Assembly (NCBI GenBank): GCA_019084025.1
Contig: JAHRBI010000002.1
Span: 530,674 to 594,673 of the forward strand
DNA from: Burkholderiaceae bacterium DAT-1
GTDB lineage: Bacteria > Pseudomonadota > Gammaproteobacteria > Burkholderiales > Chitinimonadaceae
Length of the DNA: 64,000 nt
Direction: 5' to 3'
Of this stretch, positions 46,981-55,816 are shown one piece after another (within the stretch, counting starts at the first letter, position 1; each line of letters opens with the position of its first letter). Below the pieces are notes generated by a model that made no database searches, was not told where the DNA came from, and saw nothing but the letters and a program-made list of their open reading frames with translations. Position numbers and translations under genes: made by a program.

Positions 46981-47709
46981 ATGAATCTCCATACGCTGTA
47001 CCCTGACCGCTGGAAAGCGCTCGCCAACGAATCCGCCAGCTGGCACTTGCCCGATGGCACTGAGGCGCGCATGCGTTTCTTTACGGTTGAAGCCGGTCAG
47101 CTGTGGTTGCAAAGTGGCCGTCTGGTGCCGTGTGATCCCTTCGCATCGCTGCAATGGCGCGAAAATGGCCAGCTGGAGCTCGAACCCGGCCAGTACCGGG
47201 TGGTGGTGACGGTGGCTGATATCAGTGAGGCGCAGGATGGCTCGGATTGCCGCGATGCCTATCTGAGCCTGATTGTGAACGATCAGCCAGCGACGCACTG
47301 GTTTTTTCTGGCAGCCTTGCCTGAAGACATGGATTACCCCGACGATCTGGAGGATCACCAGTTTATCGGTATCGAGGCGGCTCAAGGCGCTGTTGGTTTT
47401 GTTGATGCTGATGCGGTAGAACGTCTGATGCCTGATCCCGCGCTCGAAGACTGGGAAGACTGGGTGTTTGACAGCGGTGAGCCGGATGCCTGGCTGGCAC
47501 AGCTTGAAGATCCGGATAATGTGGCTGCAGGAATCGCCAATATTCGATTGCCGAATGCGCAGAATGGCGAAAACATTGTGATCTGTGGCGCAGGATTCGG
47601 CGAAGGCAATTACCCTGTGGTCGGGACATTCACCGCCGACGGACATCTCACAGCCGTACACATCGACCTGATGATGCTACCGGTTTCACCCATGCCCGAG
47701 TGGGATTGA
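46981..47709 (+). CDS. DUF4241-family protein
   Basis: The 242-residue acidic protein resembles DUF4241, with the N-terminal RFFTVEAGQLWLQSGRLVPCDP and the C-terminal GAGFGEGNYPVVGTFTADG, the family hallmark. The function is unknown; relatives are sometimes found as immunity-type proteins. GAGG lies 6 bases before ATG 46981. It sits alone between ftsK and the convergent lytic transglycosylase. Confidence 0.8.
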   Translation: MNLHTLYPDRWKALANESASWHLPDGTEARMRFFTVEAGQLWLQSGRLVPCDPFASLQWRENGQLELEPGQYRVVVTVADISEAQDGSDCRDAYLSLIVNDQPATHWFFLAALPEDMDYPDDLEDHQFIGIEAAQGAVGFVDADAVERLMPDPALEDWEDWVFDSGEPDAWLAQLEDPDNVAAGIANIRLPNAQNGENIVICGAGFGEGNYPVVGTFTADGHLTAVHIDLMMLPVSPMPEWD

Positions 47710-47735
47710 GCAGAATGAATTGGTGATTCGCCGCC

Positions 47736-48356
47736 CTAGTTGGCGGCAATCACCTTACTGCCTACGCGCCAGTCAAACATGCCTTTCCAGGCGGATAACA
47801 CCATATTTGGGTACTCAGGCTTGCCCAGGCTGCCGTTATAGCGACCTAGCGCGCGGTACAGGTCACCATTCTCGATATCGAGATAATGGCGCAGGATGGT
47901 GCAGCCGAAGCGCAGATTGGTATACATATCGAACAGATTGTGCTCGTTTGCGCCAATCTGCCGCACCCAGAACGGCATCACCTGCATCAGGCCACGTGCA
48001 CCTGCACTGGAAATGGCGTACTTGCGGAAGCCGCTTTCCACGTAGATCAGACCCAGCACCATTTGCGGATCAAGCCCGGCGCGGGTGGCTTCATACTGAA
48101 TCGCTGTCAGCAGCTTTTCACGCATGAAGGCGTCCGGCACTTTCTTTTCCAGGCGGCGCGACATTTCCGCCAGCCAGACCTGGCCTTCGGACGGATGACT
48201 GAAGACCAGTCGGGGCTCTGCATCGCTATTGATCGAGCGTTGCATGGCGGTGGAAACGGCTGCAGACAGCACCTCCTCCTTCTGTGCACCTGCAAGGGCT
48301 GGCAGGCTCATGGCCGACAGCATCAGCAGACAGGGAAGGGTGAGGCGCGTGGTCAT
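47736..48356 (-). CDS. Lytic transglycosylase (SLT domain)
   Basis: The 206-residue product has a signal peptide and a C-terminal SLT domain (about 85-205). The catalytic Glu is in GLIYVESGFRKYAISSAGARGLMQVMP (about 106), followed by FDMYTNLRFGCTILRHYL and GRYNGS. It cleaves the glycan strand of peptidoglycan to give 1,6-anhydro ends. It lies 18 bases downstream of proS on the same strand. Confidence 0.93.
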   Translation of the reverse strand: MTTRLTLPCLLMLSAMSLPALAGAQKEEVLSAAVSTAMQRSINSDAEPRLVFSHPSEGQVWLAEMSRRLEKKVPDAFMREKLLTAIQYEATRAGLDPQMVLGLIYVESGFRKYAISSAGARGLMQVMPFWVRQIGANEHNLFDMYTNLRFGCTILRHYLDIENGDLYRALGRYNGSLGKPEYPNMVLSAWKGMFDWRVGSKVIAAN

Positions 48357-48374
48357 GATGCGTGTTTCCTGAGC

Positions 48375-50093
48375 TTACTTGCCGAGACGGCCTTGAATGA
48401 ACGATAGTGCATCGGCAACGGCGACGAGATCCTTGTCGCCGGATTTGCGGTGCACGTATTCGATTTTGCCATCTGCCAGCGATTTGTCGCCAATGGTGAT
48501 GCGATGCGGGATGCCGATCAGCTCCATATCGGCAAACATCGAACCCGGACGCTCGTCGCGATCATCCAGCAGCGCATCAATACCCGCGGCTGTCAGCTGG
48601 GCATACAGCGCATCAGCGGCCGATTTCACTGCTTCCGAACGATGATAGCCGACGCCCACGATAGCCACGGTAAACGGTGCCAGTGCTTCCGGCCACACAA
48701 TGCCGCGTTCATCGTGGTTCTGTTCGATCGCCGCACCCACTACACGTGACACGCCAATGCCGTAGCAGCCCATTTCCATCGGTTGCAGCTGGCCTTCGGC
48801 ATCCAGATAGGTACACTTCATTGCAGCAGAGTACTTGGTGCGCAGTTGGAAAATGTGACCGACTTCAATGCCCTTGCACAGCGCCAGTACACCCTTTCCA
48901 TCCGGTGACGGATCACCTGCTACCACATTGCGGATATCGGCCACGATATCGGCTTCCGGCAGATCGCGGCCCCAGTTGACGCCCGCCAGGTGGAACTTAG
49001 GCTTGTTGGCGCCCACGACGAAGTCGCTCATGGCAGCAACCGTCTGATCGGCAATCAGACGTACCTTGCTGCGGTCAATGCCGATCGGGCCGAGGAAGCC
49101 CGGTGGGCAGTTGAAGAAAGCGCGGATTTCTTCTTCGGTGGCCAGGCGGAAATCGTTCATGTCCGGCAGTTTGCCGACCTTGATTTCATTCAGGCTGTGA
49201 TCGCCACGCAACAGGAAAATGTTCAGCTTGCCTTCGGCAATCGCTGCAACCAGCTTCACGGTGCGCTCGATACCGATGCCCATCAACTGCGCCACTTGTT
49301 CGCAGGTGGTTTGCTTCGGCGTATCGACATCGCGCAATGCTTCTGTTGCAGCCGCACGCGGGGTGGTCGGGGCCAGCGCTTCGGCTAACTCGACGTTGGC
49401 TGCGTAGTCAGACGTCGGGCAGTAAGCCAGCCAGTCTTCACCGGCTTCTGCCAGTACGTGGAATTCGTGGGAACCATCACCACCAATGGCGCCGGTATCA
49501 GCTGCGACCGGACGGAAGGTCAGACCCAGGCGGCGGAAGGTGTTGGAGTAGGCTTCATGCATGCGCCAGTAGGTTTTTTCCAGCGACGGGAAGTCGACGT
49601 GGAAAGAGTAGGCATCCTTCATCAGGAATTCACGTGCGCGCATCACGCCATAACGCGGGCGGGTCTCGTCACGGAATTTGGTCTGGATCTGGTAGAAGTT
49701 CAGCGGGAGCTGCTTGTAGCTCTTGATTTCATTGCGGGCGATGTCAGTAATGACTTCTTCGTGCGTCGGGCCAAAACAGAATTCGCGATCATGGCGATCC
49801 TTGATGCGCAGCATCAGGCCCTTCTCGAAGATTTCCCAGCGGCCCGATTCCTGCCACAGCTCGGCGGGTTGAATGGCGGGCATCAATACTTCCATGGCAC
49901 CGGCCGCGTTCATTTCTTCGCGAACGACAGTTTCAATCTTGCGCAGCACGCGCAGTCCCAGCGGCATCCAGGTATAGAGACCCGAACCCAGTTTCTTGAT
50001 CAGGCCCGCACGCAGCATCAGCTTGTGCGAAATCAGTTCGGCCTCGCTCGGGGCTTCTTTCAGCGTGGAGAGAAAGTATTGCGACGTGCGCAT
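48375..50093 (-). CDS. proS: Prolyl-tRNA synthetase
   Basis: The 572-residue class II synthetase has the bacterial-type plan: catalytic core, an inserted YbaK-like editing domain (about 225-390) that removes mischarged alanine, and the anticodon-binding domain. Landmarks: [17 protein letters not shown] (motif 1 side), [19 protein letters not shown] (motif 2) and [17 protein letters not shown] (motif 3). ATG 50093 ([15 protein letters not shown]) fits family length; a start seven codons earlier is unlikely. Confidence 0.97.
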   Translation of the reverse strand: MRTSQYFLSTLKEAPSEAELISHKLMLRAGLIKKLGSGLYTWMPLGLRVLRKIETVVREEMNAAGAMEVLMPAIQPAELWQESGRWEIFEKGLMLRIKDRHDREFCFGPTHEEVITDIARNEIKSYKQLPLNFYQIQTKFRDETRPRYGVMRAREFLMKDAYSFHVDFPSLEKTYWRMHEAYSNTFRRLGLTFRPVAADTGAIGGDGSHEFHVLAEAGEDWLAYCPTSDYAANVELAEALAPTTPRAAATEALRDVDTPKQTTCEQVAQLMGIGIERTVKLVAAIAEGKLNIFLLRGDHSLNEIKVGKLPDMNDFRLATEEEIRAFFNCPPGFLGPIGIDRSKVRLIADQTVAAMSDFVVGANKPKFHLAGVNWGRDLPEADIVADIRNVVAGDPSPDGKGVLALCKGIEVGHIFQLRTKYSAAMKCTYLDAEGQLQPMEMGCYGIGVSRVVGAAIEQNHDERGIVWPEALAPFTVAIVGVGYHRSEAVKSAADALYAQLTAAGIDALLDDRDERPGSMFADMELIGIPHRITIGDKSLADGKIEYVHRKSGDKDLVAVADALSFIQGRLGK

Positions 50094-50168
50094 GGAATAC
50101 ACCCTGAATGGCAAGAGAAAACCACCATTTTACCGCAGCGCGGAGGGGATTGCATGCGCCGCTGTCGG

Positions 50169-51263
50169 TCAGTTGCGCGATGTGTCCTGCAGCGCTGCCA
50201 GTGCGTCGGCAATATGGGCGGCAATCAGCTTCTCTAGCTCAGGCAGAATCGCCTGTGTGACGGATTTGACTGCCTGCTGGTGAATGACTGCAATTTGCTT
50301 GCTCAGCTCGGTACGCACCAGACGATGCATTTCCGGTTTGATTTCGTCCATCAGTGCAGCGCAGAGTGCGTCCGCAGAGGCAAGTTCGACCGGCTCAGTC
50401 GCAGGCTCGGGGGAAGTGGTCGGTGCGGGAGTGGGCGATTCCAGCTGCGCAGCCACAATCGACCGAAGGGCTGGTGTTGCAGCATTTAATGCGGATACCG
50501 ACTCGCGAATTGGAATGACCGGTTCCGGCGCGGGTGCCGCGACGGGCGTGAGTTCGATATGTAGAACGTCTTCCTCCACCTGAGGATGGGAGTCCCCTGC
50601 GGCAAAGGGATCGTCGAGCATGATGTCCAGTGGCTCGAACGAGAAAATGGTTTCAGGACCCGCGGCCGAACGTGTTTCCGGTGTGACCAGTGGCCGGGTA
50701 TGGTCGTCGAATTCAACGATCAGATCCTGCGCTTCCGGTACAGGTGCGGGTGCAGGGACGGGCGGGACGACGCTGCCACCATAGCTTTGCGCATGCACCT
50801 GAGGTTCGAGTGCTGTCACAGCATCGTCCTCGATCAGATCGAAGGCGATTTCCGGCAATAAAGCGGATGGCTGATGGTGGGTGCTAGTCTGGGCCGATTC
50901 CCGGCCACTCAGCGCAGGCACTTCAATCAGCGATTCGAACGATTGCTCCGCCACAGGCTGAACGGTTTCAATCAGTCGTGACGGCGAGGGCGGGGCGACG
51001 GGCGTGTCAGCAACAGGCTGAGAGGCCGGCGGCGATTGCGGTGTTTCTCCCAGAATTTCTTCGGTAGAAAACAGCAAATCAACAAAATCATCCTGCGCAT
51101 CAGCCAAAACGACATTACTCAATACAGGAATGTCATCGTGCTGCGTCGCAATTTCGAGTTCTGTCAAAACGGGAATGCCCGATTGTGAAGGGCCGCCGCG
51201 ATGTTTCTGCATCAGTGCATCAAGCTTATTCAGCACGGGTGTTTGCCTGGTGTCCTTATCCAT
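50169..51263 (-). CDS. Unknown Pro/Ala/Glu-rich protein with PVL repeats
   Basis: The 364-residue product is largely low complexity and probably disordered in residues about 70-300. The N-terminus has three related units, TPVLNK, IPVLTE and IPVLSN, spaced by about 22 and 14 residues. A coiled-coil-like C-terminus (about 305-360; PEMHRLVRTELSKQ, then ILPELEKLIAAHIADAL) is the only ordered part. I do not recognise it. It lies 9 bases after holC and 75 before proS, so it may be a replication- or cell-cycle-linked scaffold, but this is guess. Confidence 0.72.
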   Translation of the reverse strand: MDKDTRQTPVLNKLDALMQKHRGGPSQSGIPVLTELEIATQHDDIPVLSNVVLADAQDDFVDLLFSTEEILGETPQSPPASQPVADTPVAPPSPSRLIETVQPVAEQSFESLIEVPALSGRESAQTSTHHQPSALLPEIAFDLIEDDAVTALEPQVHAQSYGGSVVPPVPAPAPVPEAQDLIVEFDDHTRPLVTPETRSAAGPETIFSFEPLDIMLDDPFAAGDSHPQVEEDVLHIELTPVAAPAPEPVIPIRESVSALNAATPALRSIVAAQLESPTPAPTTSPEPATEPVELASADALCAALMDEIKPEMHRLVRTELSKQIAVIHQQAVKSVTQAILPELEKLIAAHIADALAALQDTSRN

Positions 51264-51272
51264 GAAACATCG

Positions 51273-51707
51273 CTATCCAGGGCGGGAGGCCGCCATATCG
51301 GTAAAATCAACAGTCAGACCCTGACTGCGATACTGCCGCGCACGTTCGCGCGCCAGATCGCGGGCAGGTATGTCATCGAGCGCAACAATTTCGATGACGC
51401 GGTCAAACCGTTCAGGTTGACCGCAGGGTTGGCCAGACGCATTAAACAGCACATTTCGTTCCGGTATGTGTGCAATCGAATGAGCGATCAAAACCGGCGT
51501 GTGCTCGGCCAGTGGATGATCATGCACGCAATGCGGAAGAAATCCGATATCGGGCACCTGCCACAAGAAAGTATCCATGGCGGCAGATGCCGAGATCGAC
51601 CCGGTCAGTATGCCGAGTGTTAGCCCACGATTCAATGCCTTGTTAGCAAGCTGGCATAAAGCCAGATCGTGATTCTGGACATTGAAATAAAAACTGACGC
51701 GGGCCAT
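51273..51707 (-). CDS. holC: DNA polymerase III chi subunit
   Basis: The 144-residue product is HolC, which binds psi and single-stranded DNA-binding protein in the clamp loader. Typical features: N-terminal VSFYFNVQNHDLALCQLANKAL and the FLPHCVHDHPLAEHTPVLIAHS strand. It lies 23 bases after pepA, the usual neighbour in betaproteobacteria. Confidence 0.94.
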   Translation of the reverse strand: MARVSFYFNVQNHDLALCQLANKALNRGLTLGILTGSISASAAMDTFLWQVPDIGFLPHCVHDHPLAEHTPVLIAHSIAHIPERNVLFNASGQPCGQPERFDRVIEIVALDDIPARDLARERARQYRSQGLTVDFTDMAASRPG

Positions 51708-51730
51708 TGCTGCTTTATTACTCCTGTTGA

Positions 51731-53341
51731 TTACTTCTTGGCTGCTTTACTTGCTTTTGCGGCCGGTTTGGCTGCGGGCTTGCTGGCTGCCTTGGCCGCA
51801 GGCTTGGCTTCTGACTTGGCGGCTGGCTTAGCTGAGGCCTTAGCTGCAGGTTTTGCTGAAACTGCAACACTAGCCAGCGCTGCACGTGCTTGCAGGAAGC
51901 GTGTCAGCAGCGGAACCGGGCGGCCAGTTGCACCCTTTTGTGCGCCGGATTTCCATGCAGTTCCGGCGACATCCAGATGAGCCCAATCATACTTTTCGGT
52001 GAAGCGGGACAGGAAGCACGCTGCAGTAATCGAACCGCCCGGACGACCGCCCACATTCGCCAGATCGGCAAAGTTGGACTTCAGCCCCTCATGGTACTCC
52101 TCAAACAGCGGCATGTGCCATGCACGGTCACCGGATGTTGCGCTCGCTGCCATCAGTTCCTGTGCCAGTGCATCCTTGTTGGCATAGAGACCTGTAGTGA
52201 TGTGACCCAGTGCGATCACGCATGCGCCTGTCAGCGTCGCTACATCCACCACTGCCGCAGGGGTGAAACGTTCTGCGTAGGTCAATGCATCGCACAGAAT
52301 CAGGCGGCCTTCTGCATCGGTATTCAGAATTTCTACTGTGAGGCCGTTCATGGTGGTGACAATGTCACCCGGCTTGCTGGCGTTACCGGCAGGCATGTTT
52401 TCACATGCAGGTACGATCGCGATGACATTCAATGGCAGCTTCAATTCACCTACGGCATGCATTGTTGCGATGACCGAGCCGCCACCCATCATGTCGTACT
52501 TCATTTCGTCCATGCCTTCGCCCGGCTTCAGCGAAATACCACCCGAGTCGAATGTAATGGCCTTGCCGACCAGCACAACAGGCTTGTCACCCTTTTTGCC
52601 ACCTTCGTGCTTCAGTACAATCAGCTTCATGGCTTCGGTCGAACCCTTGGCGACCGAAATAAACGAGCCCATGCCCAGTTTTTCCAGCGCGGGGCGCTCA
52701 AGAATTTCAACCTTCATGCCAAACTGCTTGGCAATCTCCTGTGCGCGACCCGCCAGGTAGGTTGGTGTGCAGTAATTCGGAGCCAGATTGCCGAGATCCT
52801 TGGCGTAGTTTACGGCGGTGCCCAGTGCCTGGCCGCGTGCAGCAGCCGCTTCGGCAGCTTTCTCCCCGCCCTTCACTACGACGAATGTCGCCTTGGCAAG
52901 TGCCTGACGTGTATCTTTCTTTGACTTGGTCTGGTCAAAGCGATAGCTGGCATCTACGACTGCACAGGCCGCCTCTTCCACACTCCATTCCAGTGTCTTG
53001 CCTTCAGGCAGCTGGTCAATTGCAAATACTGCTTCTTTCACGGCAAAGCCATCAACGATTCGCGCGGCTGCGCCGTAGGCTGCGCGGTACTCTTTCTCGC
53101 TGTCGCCCAGACTCACGAGTACAATGCGTTCGGCGGCCACGCCGGCGACCTTGTGCAGAACCACGGTGCTGCCAGCCTTTGCACTCAGGTCACCCAGCTT
53201 GATCACAGCAGAAATGTGGCCGTTTGCGGCAGCGTCCAGTGCCTGTCCTGCCGCAGACAGTTCCTTGCCGTTGCGAACGGCGATAACCAGTACGGGGCTC
53301 TTGAGTTTGTCGAGTGCAGATGCCTTGATGCTGAATTCCAC
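51731..53341 (-). CDS. pepA: Leucyl aminopeptidase with histone-H1-like C-terminal tail
   Basis: The 536-residue M17 enzyme removes N-terminal amino acids, preferring Leu, with two metals. The hallmark NTDAEGRL lies at about residue 338, and the metal Lys/Asp segment KAITFDSGGISLKPG at about 265. After the normal end (LTRFLQARAALAS) the protein continues for about 46 residues of Ala, Lys and Pro only with a few Ser/Glu, in PAAK repeats carrying 12 Lys in the last 41. Such tails are typical of histone-H1-like DNA-binding proteins. GTG 53341 with AGGAG in front is the start. It is divergent from lptF. Confidence 0.95.
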   Translation of the reverse strand: MEFSIKASALDKLKSPVLVIAVRNGKELSAAGQALDAAANGHISAVIKLGDLSAKAGSTVVLHKVAGVAAERIVLVSLGDSEKEYRAAYGAAARIVDGFAVKEAVFAIDQLPEGKTLEWSVEEAACAVVDASYRFDQTKSKKDTRQALAKATFVVVKGGEKAAEAAAARGQALGTAVNYAKDLGNLAPNYCTPTYLAGRAQEIAKQFGMKVEILERPALEKLGMGSFISVAKGSTEAMKLIVLKHEGGKKGDKPVVLVGKAITFDSGGISLKPGEGMDEMKYDMMGGGSVIATMHAVGELKLPLNVIAIVPACENMPAGNASKPGDIVTTMNGLTVEILNTDAEGRLILCDALTYAERFTPAAVVDVATLTGACVIALGHITTGLYANKDALAQELMAASATSGDRAWHMPLFEEYHEGLKSNFADLANVGGRPGGSITAACFLSRFTEKYDWAHLDVAGTAWKSGAQKGATGRPVPLLTRFLQARAALASVAVSAKPAAKASAKPAAKSEAKPAAKAASKPAAKPAAKASKAAKK

Positions 53342-53534
53342 GGTGGACTCCTGTAAGATCGCGTCTCGCAGTTGTGGTGTTTTTACAATTGCGGCACGAA
53401 AGGTGGACGTATTCGGCCTGTAGGCCGATAACATGATTTCGGGAATGATCCCGGAATTGTCCGTATTCAACCGGAAAAAGTCAAAGTACCGAACGTCCGT
53501 GCATTCCGCTCTTAAGTTTTTCGGCCAAATATGT

Positions 53535-54614
53535 GTGCCGCGCAAGCAGATTTTCACCCGCAGCCTGTTGCGCGAGTTCAGCTCGACAGCGGCGGCATCC
53601 TTTATTGTCCTGCTGACCGTAATTGTGGTGACTGGCTCGGTCAGAATTCTCGCGAATGCGGCCAATGGGCATGTCCCTGCCGATGCAGTGCTGGCGCTGG
53701 TTGGGTTCGAGCTGATCGCTTTTATGCCCCGCATGGTGGCAGTAACCTGCATGGTGTCCGTTTTGTGGGTGCTGACGCGCTGGTGGCGTGATCATGAAAT
53801 GGCCATCTGGCTATCGTCCGGTGTGTCACTGACTTCATTGATCACGCCAGTGATCCAGTTTGCGGTTCCGCTCGCACTGGTATCCGGTGTACTGAGCATT
53901 GGCCTCACCCCTTGGGCCTTCCAGAAGCGGACGGAGTATCAAGAACTGATGTCGCGCCGTGACGAAGTCAACAATGTCGCTGCCGGCATCTTTAAAGAGT
54001 CCCGCAATGGCGATCAGGACCAGGTCTACTACGTCGAAAATTTCTCCGGCGAAGCGGGTGCGGGTAAAAATGTCTTTATCAAAATGGCCAAGGAAGGGCG
54101 GCAGATTGTTGTCGTCGCTCGAGAAGGCTTCCTTGCGCGCGAAACTGACGGCAGTCGCTGGGCTATTTTGCGCGATGGCCGTCGTTATGAGGGTGCAATT
54201 GGTCAGGCAGACTATCGGGTCATCGACTTCAAGCAAGCTCGCGTTCGCCTAGAAGAAGGCGAGCGGCAGGCGATTAGTGCGCAAACTAAAGCGACTGATT
54301 CGCTGACCCTCTGGCGCAGCAGTGATCCAGAACATCAGGCTGAACTGGCTTGGCGCATTGCTATTCCAGTCTGCACGCTGATGCTGGCGCTGCTGTCGAT
54401 TCCGATCGCCTACGTCAATCCTCGCGTGGGCCGCGCCTACAATCTGGCGCTGGCACCTGTCATGTTCTTTATCTACAACGGCCTGCTGGATGTCGGGCAA
54501 AACTGGCTGGCATCAGGACGCTGGCCGATGTGGATCGGTATGTGGCCATTCCATATTGCAGCGCTAACCCTGACTGTGATTCTTTTCTTCCGCCGTATGA
54601 GACCCGAGAAATGA
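53535..54614 (+). CDS. lptF: LPS export ABC permease LptF
   Basis: The 359-residue inner-membrane protein has the LptF plan: two or three helices, a long periplasmic beta-jellyroll domain (about 115-255), then three helices. Start-region RSLLREFSSTAAASFIVLLTVIVVTGS is typical. With LptG and LptB it moves lipopolysaccharide from the inner membrane to the LptA bridge. GTG 53535 fits family length, with no strong ribosome binding site; an upstream in-frame stretch is possible but unlike LptF. ATGA overlap links it to lptG. Confidence 0.94.
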   Translation: MPRKQIFTRSLLREFSSTAAASFIVLLTVIVVTGSVRILANAANGHVPADAVLALVGFELIAFMPRMVAVTCMVSVLWVLTRWWRDHEMAIWLSSGVSLTSLITPVIQFAVPLALVSGVLSIGLTPWAFQKRTEYQELMSRRDEVNNVAAGIFKESRNGDQDQVYYVENFSGEAGAGKNVFIKMAKEGRQIVVVAREGFLARETDGSRWAILRDGRRYEGAIGQADYRVIDFKQARVRLEEGERQAISAQTKATDSLTLWRSSDPEHQAELAWRIAIPVCTLMLALLSIPIAYVNPRVGRAYNLALAPVMFFIYNGLLDVGQNWLASGRWPMWIGMWPFHIAALTLTVILFFRRMRPEK

Positions 54615-55681
54615 AAGTATTAACCCGTTACCTCATTTCTCATTTGCTGCGAGTGGGTGGATTGTGTCTGCTGGGTTGGTTGTCATTGTTCGCCTTTTTC
54701 GATGTTATCCGCGAACTTGGCGCGCTGACCGGCGACTATCAATTCGTCAAGATGCTGATGTTTGTGATCCTGACCCTGCCTGGACATGCATATGAGTTAA
54801 TGCCGGTAGCCACCCTGTTTGGCGGCTTGCTGGCATTGGCTGCGCTGAGTCAGGATTCCGAATACACGGTGATGCGTACAAGTGGCGTCAGCCTGGCGCG
54901 AATCGTATGGACTCTGGTGGGAACGGGACTGCTGTTTGCCGCTTTCACGATTGTACTGGGTGAATGGGTGGTGCCTGCTAGCGAACGAAGTGCCAAACAA
55001 TTGAAACTGGCCGCCTCTGGCAAAATTGTGGAACAGGATTTGCGCTCCGGATTCTGGGCCAAGGATGGTCGTGATTTTATTAATGTCCGCCATATTTTGC
55101 CCGATGGCACATTGCGCGGCGTAACGGTTATTTCCTTTGATGACGCTCACAGAATGACCGGCTATTTGTACGCAGGAGCAGGCCATCCCGTACAGGATCA
55201 AGTCTGGACTCTGGAGGATGTGAACCAAACCCGTATCGCATCTCAGCAAGTCACCCTCTCCCATCTGGCTAATATGGAATGGCACTCCATCCTGAGTAAA
55301 GACACACTCTCTACCCTCCTGCTGGAGCCAGAGAAAATGTCAGCAAAGCAGTTATGGACGTATATGGGCTATTTGAGTCAGAACAGCCAGGATAATAGCC
55401 GCTATCAGGTTGCATTATGGTCCAAGCTATTTTATCCGCTGGCCTGTATCCCCATGCTGATTTTGGCCTTACCCTTTGCACAAGGGCAAAGACGCTCGGG
55501 CGGTTTGGGCATGAAACTGTTTATGGGCGTGATGCTTGGGCTGGTGTTCTATTTCTTTAATCAGCTGGTAGGCTCAATGGGCAAGATAAAGGGATGGTCA
55601 CCGATTATGTCCGCTACGCTTCCCTCTGTTGTGTTTCTGTTAGCTGCGTTATTGATGCTGTGGCGACAGGAAAAGCGCTAA
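54611..55681 (+). CDS. lptG: LPS export ABC permease LptG
   Basis: The 356-residue partner of LptF starts MKVLTRYLISHLLRV at the ATGA overlap. It has the same helix/periplasmic/helix plan (YLQ... periplasmic GFWAKDGRDFINV, then KLFYPLACIPMLILALPFAQGQRRSGGLGMKLFMGV). That last segment is a family hallmark. The two subunits form the channel that extracts lipopolysaccharide. Confidence 0.95.
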   Translation: MKVLTRYLISHLLRVGGLCLLGWLSLFAFFDVIRELGALTGDYQFVKMLMFVILTLPGHAYELMPVATLFGGLLALAALSQDSEYTVMRTSGVSLARIVWTLVGTGLLFAAFTIVLGEWVVPASERSAKQLKLAASGKIVEQDLRSGFWAKDGRDFINVRHILPDGTLRGVTVISFDDAHRMTGYLYAGAGHPVQDQVWTLEDVNQTRIASQQVTLSHLANMEWHSILSKDTLSTLLLEPEKMSAKQLWTYMGYLSQNSQDNSRYQVALWSKLFYPLACIPMLILALPFAQGQRRSGGLGMKLFMGVMLGLVFYFFNQLVGSMGKIKGWSPIMSATLPSVVFLLAALLMLWRQEKR

Positions 55682-55816
55682 GATCGGGGTTGAGCGTTGC
55701 ATTTCTGCAGCGATTGAGTTTCGATTTGGCATTGCAAAGATCAATTGACTATAGTTTTCGAATGATGAATCAGGCACTTATGGCATGTGCTTATCATCTT
55801 TTCGGGAGCGTGTCGC

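Noticed and set aside
51890..52924. 344-codon open frame on the plus strand opposite pepA
   Set aside because: Antisense to pepA; Cys/Arg/His-rich composition without a domain.
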